Assembly (NCBI RefSeq): GCF_018310535.1
Contig: NZ_CP074102.1
Location: 3,720,001-3,784,000, forward strand
DNA from: Streptomyces mirabilis
GTDB lineage: Bacteria > Actinomycetota > Actinomycetes > Streptomycetales > Streptomycetaceae
Direction: 5' to 3'
DNA length: 64,000 nucleotides
Within the stretch, counting starts at the first letter, position 1; every line of letters starts with the position of its first letter. The position numbers and the translations under genes were made by a program. Shown in pieces: positions 61,052 through 64,000 of this stretch. The notes below the pieces were generated by a model that searched no databases, was not told the DNA's origin, and was given only the letters and a program-made list of their open reading frames with translations.

Positions 61052-61706
61052 AACGGGCCTCCCCGGGAGCGGAACACAGCATCGGTACCGGGGACTGGGG
61101 CCTCCTCCACAGCGTAGTCCTGCCCGAAGACTGCCGATAGCACGCGACACATGCATCTACTGCCAGATATCGATGGCCACTTGACGCTTACTGAGGAAAT
61201 GCCGGAAGGGCCGGCGGGTGACGTGCCGCCCCGGCCCACGGCAGCGTCGCACCGCGAACGCGCCCCCAAGGGGGCGCACTCCGCGCATCGGTGCCGGAAC
61301 CCGCCGCGCCACGGGCGTGGCCGTTCTCGCACTCGCTCCCCGCCAGGAAGCGATCCCGGCGCGGCCCGATGCGCTGCATGCGGGCAACGATCCGCTCGAC
61401 CGAGCCGGCTGACGCCCTCACCGAGGCCCCCTTCACCCCAGCAGCCCCCGCCGGCCCCGGGAACTCCCCCATTCTGAGGCCCCGTTGACACGGGAGGGCG
61501 CCGAGCGTTGACTGACAGCACGGCGTAGGGCCGTGCCACCCCGGATCGTTCGGGCGAGGCATTCCCCCTTCCCGCTCCGCCCGGCCCCCGCGGAACCAGG
61601 AAATCCCCGCGATCCGGAGGTCCGGCGATGTCTCGGATTCCTCTCCTTCCGCTGATCCGTTCCGACCGCGGCCACAGGTAATCCACCTTCAACGACGAGG
61701 CCGGCC
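61052..61706. other. Intergenic stretch, no gene seen
   Basis: About 650 nt. Frames such as 61151-61477 are Pro/Arg-rich and lack start signals. Promoters of the flanking divergent small genes must lie here. A 10-bp direct run of palindromic GCGCC sequences near 61260-61320 has no clear meaning. Confidence 0.45.
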
Positions 61707-61880
61707 ATGAGCGTTGGACGAACCGTCAAGAACAAGACTCAGGAAATCAAGGGCTGGATCACTGAAGTGTTCGGCCGGGCCACCCGCAACAGGAAACTGG
61801 AACGGCAGGGCAAGGTCGAACGGGTCTCCGGCAATCTGAGGCAGGCGGGCGAAAAAGCGAGGCACGCCTTCAGACGGTGA
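61707..61880 (+). CDS. CsbD-family stress protein
   Basis: 57 aa. Reads MSVGRTVKNKTQEIKGWITE, then VFGRATRNRKLERQGKVERV, then SGNLRQAGEKARHAFRR. The G-x6-L-x-x-x-G-K-x-x-x-x-x-G-N/K-x-x-Q-A pattern is that of CsbD, a SigB-controlled general stress protein in Bacillus. The protein is very basic and helical. ATG at 61707 follows GACGAGGCCGGCC. Confidence 0.85.
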   Translation: MSVGRTVKNKTQEIKGWITEVFGRATRNRKLERQGKVERVSGNLRQAGEKARHAFRR

Positions 61881-61962
61881 CCACGAAGCCCCGGGTGGCG
61901 CCGTAGTCGTGCGGACACCACCCGGCAGGCATCCACGCGGATTCTCTGGGAGGAATTGAGGA

Positions 61963-62160
61963 ATGGTAGCCGTGTTCATCGTGGTGATCACCGCCCTGAT
62001 CGTCTTCGCCACGGCAGCCGTACTCGTGGGACGCGGACCGGTCCGGGACGGCGGTCAGGGCGGCGGCGGGCCGAACCACCGCTTCGGATCCCCGTACGGC
62101 CCTTCCCTCACCCCTGACGACGACACCGACGTGGCCGGTCCGGGACCCGGCGAGCACTGA
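61963..62160 (+). CDS. Small single-pass membrane protein (DUF6479-like)
   Basis: 65 aa. N-terminal helix MVAVFIVVITALIVFATAAV followed by a Gly-rich, Pro-rich acidic tail (GQGGGGPNHRFGSPYGPS). This layout is common in small Streptomyces membrane proteins of the DUF6479 type. ATG at 61963 follows GGGAGGAATTGAGGA. A double hairpin follows. Confidence 0.75.
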   Translation: MVAVFIVVITALIVFATAAVLVGRGPVRDGGQGGGGPNHRFGSPYGPSLTPDDDTDVAGPGPGEH

Positions 62161-62236
62161 TGCCGTACGGAAATCACCGAGCGCAGTATCGTTGGCTGTG
62201 GGTTGGTTCACTCTCACGTGCAACCGCCCGGAAGGG

Positions 62237-62264
62237 CGGCTCCGGCGTGTTTGCGCCGGAGCCG
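62237..62264 (+). terminator. Terminator after small membrane gene
   Basis: 11-bp stem CGGCTCCGGCG (62237-62247 with 62254-62264), preceded by a second hairpin CCGCCC/GGGCGG at 62225-62239. Confidence 0.75.
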
Positions 62265-62309
62265 TTGGCTCATGCCTCGTGAGGGTGCCACGCCCGGAAG
62301 GGAGAGGGC

Positions 62310-62666
62310 ATGATCCAGGCAGCCGATATCCGTGAGTGGCGCGACCACGATGTCGTGGACCCGAAAGGGCGCAAGATCGGCGTACTCGAAGCGATCTATG
62401 TGGACACCACCACCGACGAACCCGCCGTGGCCACCGTGCGAACTGGGCTGCCCACCCGCCAGCGCCTGGTTTTCGTCCCCCTCGACGAGGCGATCCTCGG
62501 GCCGGGCTACCTCAAGGTCTCCTACGCCAAGAGCCTGGTGAGAAAGGCTCCTTCGATCGGCACGGACGATATCCTGCCCGCCGAGCAGGAGAAGGGGATC
62601 TTCCAGCACTACGACATGACCTACCAGCCAGGCGTGAAGGGCGAACGCCAACTCGCACGCCGCTGA
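62310..62666 (+). CDS. PRC-barrel domain protein
   Basis: 118 aa. Seen: IREWRDHDVVDPKGRKIGVL, then EAIYVDTTTDEPAVATVRTG, then FVPLDEAILGPGYLKVSYAK: a PRC-barrel that shares the photosynthetic-reaction-centre H-subunit fold, widespread in Streptomyces stress loci. The tail (FQHYDMTYQPG) is typical of these stand-alone proteins. ATG at 62310 follows GGAAGGGAGAGGGC. Function unknown. Confidence 0.9.
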   Translation: MIQAADIREWRDHDVVDPKGRKIGVLEAIYVDTTTDEPAVATVRTGLPTRQRLVFVPLDEAILGPGYLKVSYAKSLVRKAPSIGTDDILPAEQEKGIFQHYDMTYQPGVKGERQLARR

Positions 62667-62741
62667 GCGACCGCGCCCCGTCCCACTCAGTCCGGTCTGG
62701 TCCAGCCCAGTCGGGTCCGGTCCAAGGAAGGCGTTCAGGCA

Positions 62742-62912
62742 ATGGTGCTCTTCCTTCTCCTCGTCCTCGTCGCCGTTGTCCTGGGAATCATCGGAGTGGC
62801 AGCCGAGGGCCTGGGATATCTGCTGATCATCGGCATCGTGCTGCTCGCGGCCGATGTGGCCATCGCCTACGCCCGATGGTCCCGGCACGCAAGCCGTCGC
62901 CCCATCCGCTGA
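62742..62912 (+). CDS. Tiny two-helix membrane protein
   Basis: 56 aa. Two hydrophobic helices (VLFLLLVLVAVVLGIIGVA and LGYLLIIGIVLLAADVAIAY) and a short basic C terminus with Arg, His and Ser. ATG at 62742 follows AAGGAAGGCGTTCAGGCA. Similar hydrophobic peptides occur next to PRC-barrel and CsbD genes in other Streptomyces, as far as I recall. Function unknown. Confidence 0.75.
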   Translation: MVLFLLLVLVAVVLGIIGVAAEGLGYLLIIGIVLLAADVAIAYARWSRHASRRPIR

Positions 62913-62992
62913 CGGTGGGCAACGGGCGACCGCGCGTCCGGCACGCCGTGGAAATCGCTCCACCGTAACCGTCCATCGGGCCCCGGACAGGA

Positions 62993-63016
62993 GTATCCTG
63001 AAGATACCGAGGGTAC
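62993..63016 (+). promoter_or_regulatory. SigB-type promoter candidate
   Basis: GTAT (62993-62996), 14 nt, then GGGTAC (63011-63016). This fits the Streptomyces SigB consensus GNNTN14-16GGGTAY. It is 88 nt upstream of the DUF5994 start, on the same strand. Confidence 0.55.
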
Positions 63017-63103
63017 TTCGTACACTGGCTTCGATGCCCGTGCCGTCCCCGGCGATTCACGACACCGGGCCGGTCCCGGCCGGCCCGGGGCAGGGCTCGC
63101 GTG

Positions 63104-63718
63104 ATGACCGCAACCATGTTCGACAAGCCCGCGGTCGAAGACCGGATCTTCTCTTCTTCACCGTCACCTCTCCGGCTGCAGCTGGCGCCACCCGGCACGG
63201 CCCCCGCCCTGATCGACGGCGCATGGTGGCCACACTCCCGCGACCTGACCGCCGAGCTGCCCACGCTCACCGCCGTTTTGGACCCGCTGTGGGGGCGGAT
63301 CACCCACGTCACCGTGAACCCCATGTTCTGGCCGGTCATCCCCCGCAAGGTTCCCGTCCAGGGCCATGTGGTGAAGGTCGGCTGGTTCAAGGCCGAGCAG
63401 GACCCGCACAAACTGCTGCTGCTCTCCTACACCGCGGGCCGCTGGGACCTACTGGTGATCCCGCCCGAGACCGACGCCGTCACGGCCGCCCGGCTGATGA
63501 CCACCGCCACGGATCCCGCACGCTGCCTCACCGCGAGCGGCCTGATCCAGGAAGCCGAGCTCTTCCGCATCGCCACCGAGGCCGAGGCCGCCGCATGGGA
63601 CTCGGCCCGGGAAACGGTCTGGGATTCCGAAGGCGGACACGACGCCCGCCACACCTCCTCACACAGTCCCGTGGGCGCCGCCATCGGCCGCGTGCCGATT
63701 CCGGCGGCGGGCATGTGA
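63104..63718 (+). CDS. DUF5994 family protein
   Basis: 204 aa. Seen: LRLQLAPPGTAPALIDGAWWPHSRD (given in part: PALIDGAWWPHSRDL), VTVNPMFWPVIPRKV, VKVGWFKAEQDPHKLLLLSY, and WDLLVIPPETDAVTAARLM. This Trp-rich pattern is the DUF5994 signature found in Streptomyces stress-linked loci; no catalytic role is known. ATG at 63104 (a GTG precedes it); the ribosome site is weak. It is preceded by a SigB-like promoter and faces a paralogue. Confidence 0.88.
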   Translation: MTATMFDKPAVEDRIFSSSPSPLRLQLAPPGTAPALIDGAWWPHSRDLTAELPTLTAVLDPLWGRITHVTVNPMFWPVIPRKVPVQGHVVKVGWFKAEQDPHKLLLLSYTAGRWDLLVIPPETDAVTAARLMTTATDPARCLTASGLIQEAELFRIATEAEAAAWDSARETVWDSEGGHDARHTSSHSPVGAAIGRVPIPAAGM

Positions 63719-63789
63719 CAGACATGCAGTCGCCCCGACCGTCCCAGGCCGGGCGTAAGTAAACCGACGGCCTTGACGCCTGCCCGGCG

Positions 63790-64000
63790 TCAGGGCGTGC
63801 TCCGGTCTGTCCGGCCCGCCTCAGGGTCCTTGGCCGGGTCCTTCTCCGCGACTGGACGCGCTCGATCGGTTCCGGTGTCGATGGTGATCTGTTCAGCCTC
63901 CATGACGTTGTCGGCATGGACGGCTCTGGCCATCGCGGCACGTACCGCGTCGAGCGTCGCGTGCGGCGGGACCACTAGCAGGGAGAAGTGGTCCTGATCG
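63790..64000 (-). CDS. Second DUF5994-like gene, 3' part only
   Basis: The frame is open to the right edge and reads QDHFSLLVVPPHATLDAVRA, then AMARAVHADNVMEAEQI, then an acidic and basic tail. It matches the C-terminal block of the neighbouring DUF5994 protein (WDLLVIPPETDAVTAARL). It is thus a convergent paralogue. The start lies outside the window. The stop is 71 nt from the first DUF5994 stop. Confidence 0.75.
   Translation of the reverse strand, partial: DQDHFSLLVVPPHATLDAVRAAMARAVHADNVMEAEQITIDTGTDRARPVAEKDPAKDPEAGRTDRSTP

Noticed and set aside
61151..61477. A 108-codon plus-strand frame before csbD
   Set aside because: Pro/Arg-rich with no start signal or family similarity.

Overview
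This is a 64 kb chromosomal segment of a Streptomyces or very close relative. The DNA is GC-rich with strong G/C preference at third codon positions. It contains actinobacterial developmental genes: bldG with its anti-sigma partner, wblA, and crp. Gene order matches the S. coelicolor core region from about topA (SCO3543) through bldG (SCO3549), acs (SCO3563) and crp (SCO3571) to wblA (SCO3579); the SCO equivalences come from memory of that genome, not from a search.

Layout. Positions 1-653 are a scar: an HsdM-type methylase fragment and the tail of a tyrosine integrase lie on the 3' side of tRNA-Thr(CGU), as expected for a decayed integrative element. Positions 0.76-15.6 kb are a mostly minus-strand housekeeping block: a secreted S33 peptidase lipoprotein, holB, a membrane-thymidylate kinase fusion, topA, a small membrane protein, a receptor Ser/Thr kinase, a SAM methyltransferase and a small lipoprotein. 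Positions 15.8-19.4 kb hold hppA, the anti-sigma gene and bldG. A Hrq1/YprA-type helicase (19.5-22 kb) is convergent with a seven-gene Tad/Flp pilus operon (21.9-27.0 kb) whose genes mostly overlap by ATGA.

Positions 27.6-41 kb carry a HAD phosphatase, a Fic-like protein with a broken catalytic motif, a CooC-type ATPase, a deacetylase-like lipoprotein, a SulP-carbonic anhydrase fusion, acs, nhaA, a holin-like membrane protein and an epoxide-hydrolase-like enzyme. Positions 41-51 kb hold a MarP-like protease, two Nudix hydrolases, nth with a histone-like tail, crp, a metallo-beta-lactamase-fold hydrolase, RidA, two ArsA/GET3-type ATPases and wblA. Positions 51.5-56.8 kb hold a class A PBP, a GatB/YqeY protein, a metallophosphoesterase, a Pr6Pr membrane protein and tRNA-Pro(CGG).

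Right of tRNA-Pro (56.9-64 kb) gene density falls and the content changes to a stress or signalling set: a STAS antagonist, an acetyltransferase-like protein, two GAF-ANTAR regulators, CsbD, a PRC-barrel protein, three tiny membrane proteins and two DUF5994 paralogues. One DUF5994 gene has a SigB-like promoter. This is the most accessory-looking part of the window.

A recurring feature is short tandem-repeat arrays of different period (6, 7, 13, 14, 18, 27 and 42 bp) at gene ends and in low-complexity protein segments. No CRISPR array, rRNA, intact insertion sequence or biosynthetic cluster is seen. No complete undescribed system can be proven from sequence alone. The best candidates for new biology are the membrane-TMPK fusion, the degenerate Fic protein, the possibly kinase-dead BldG partner and the post-tRNA-Pro island.
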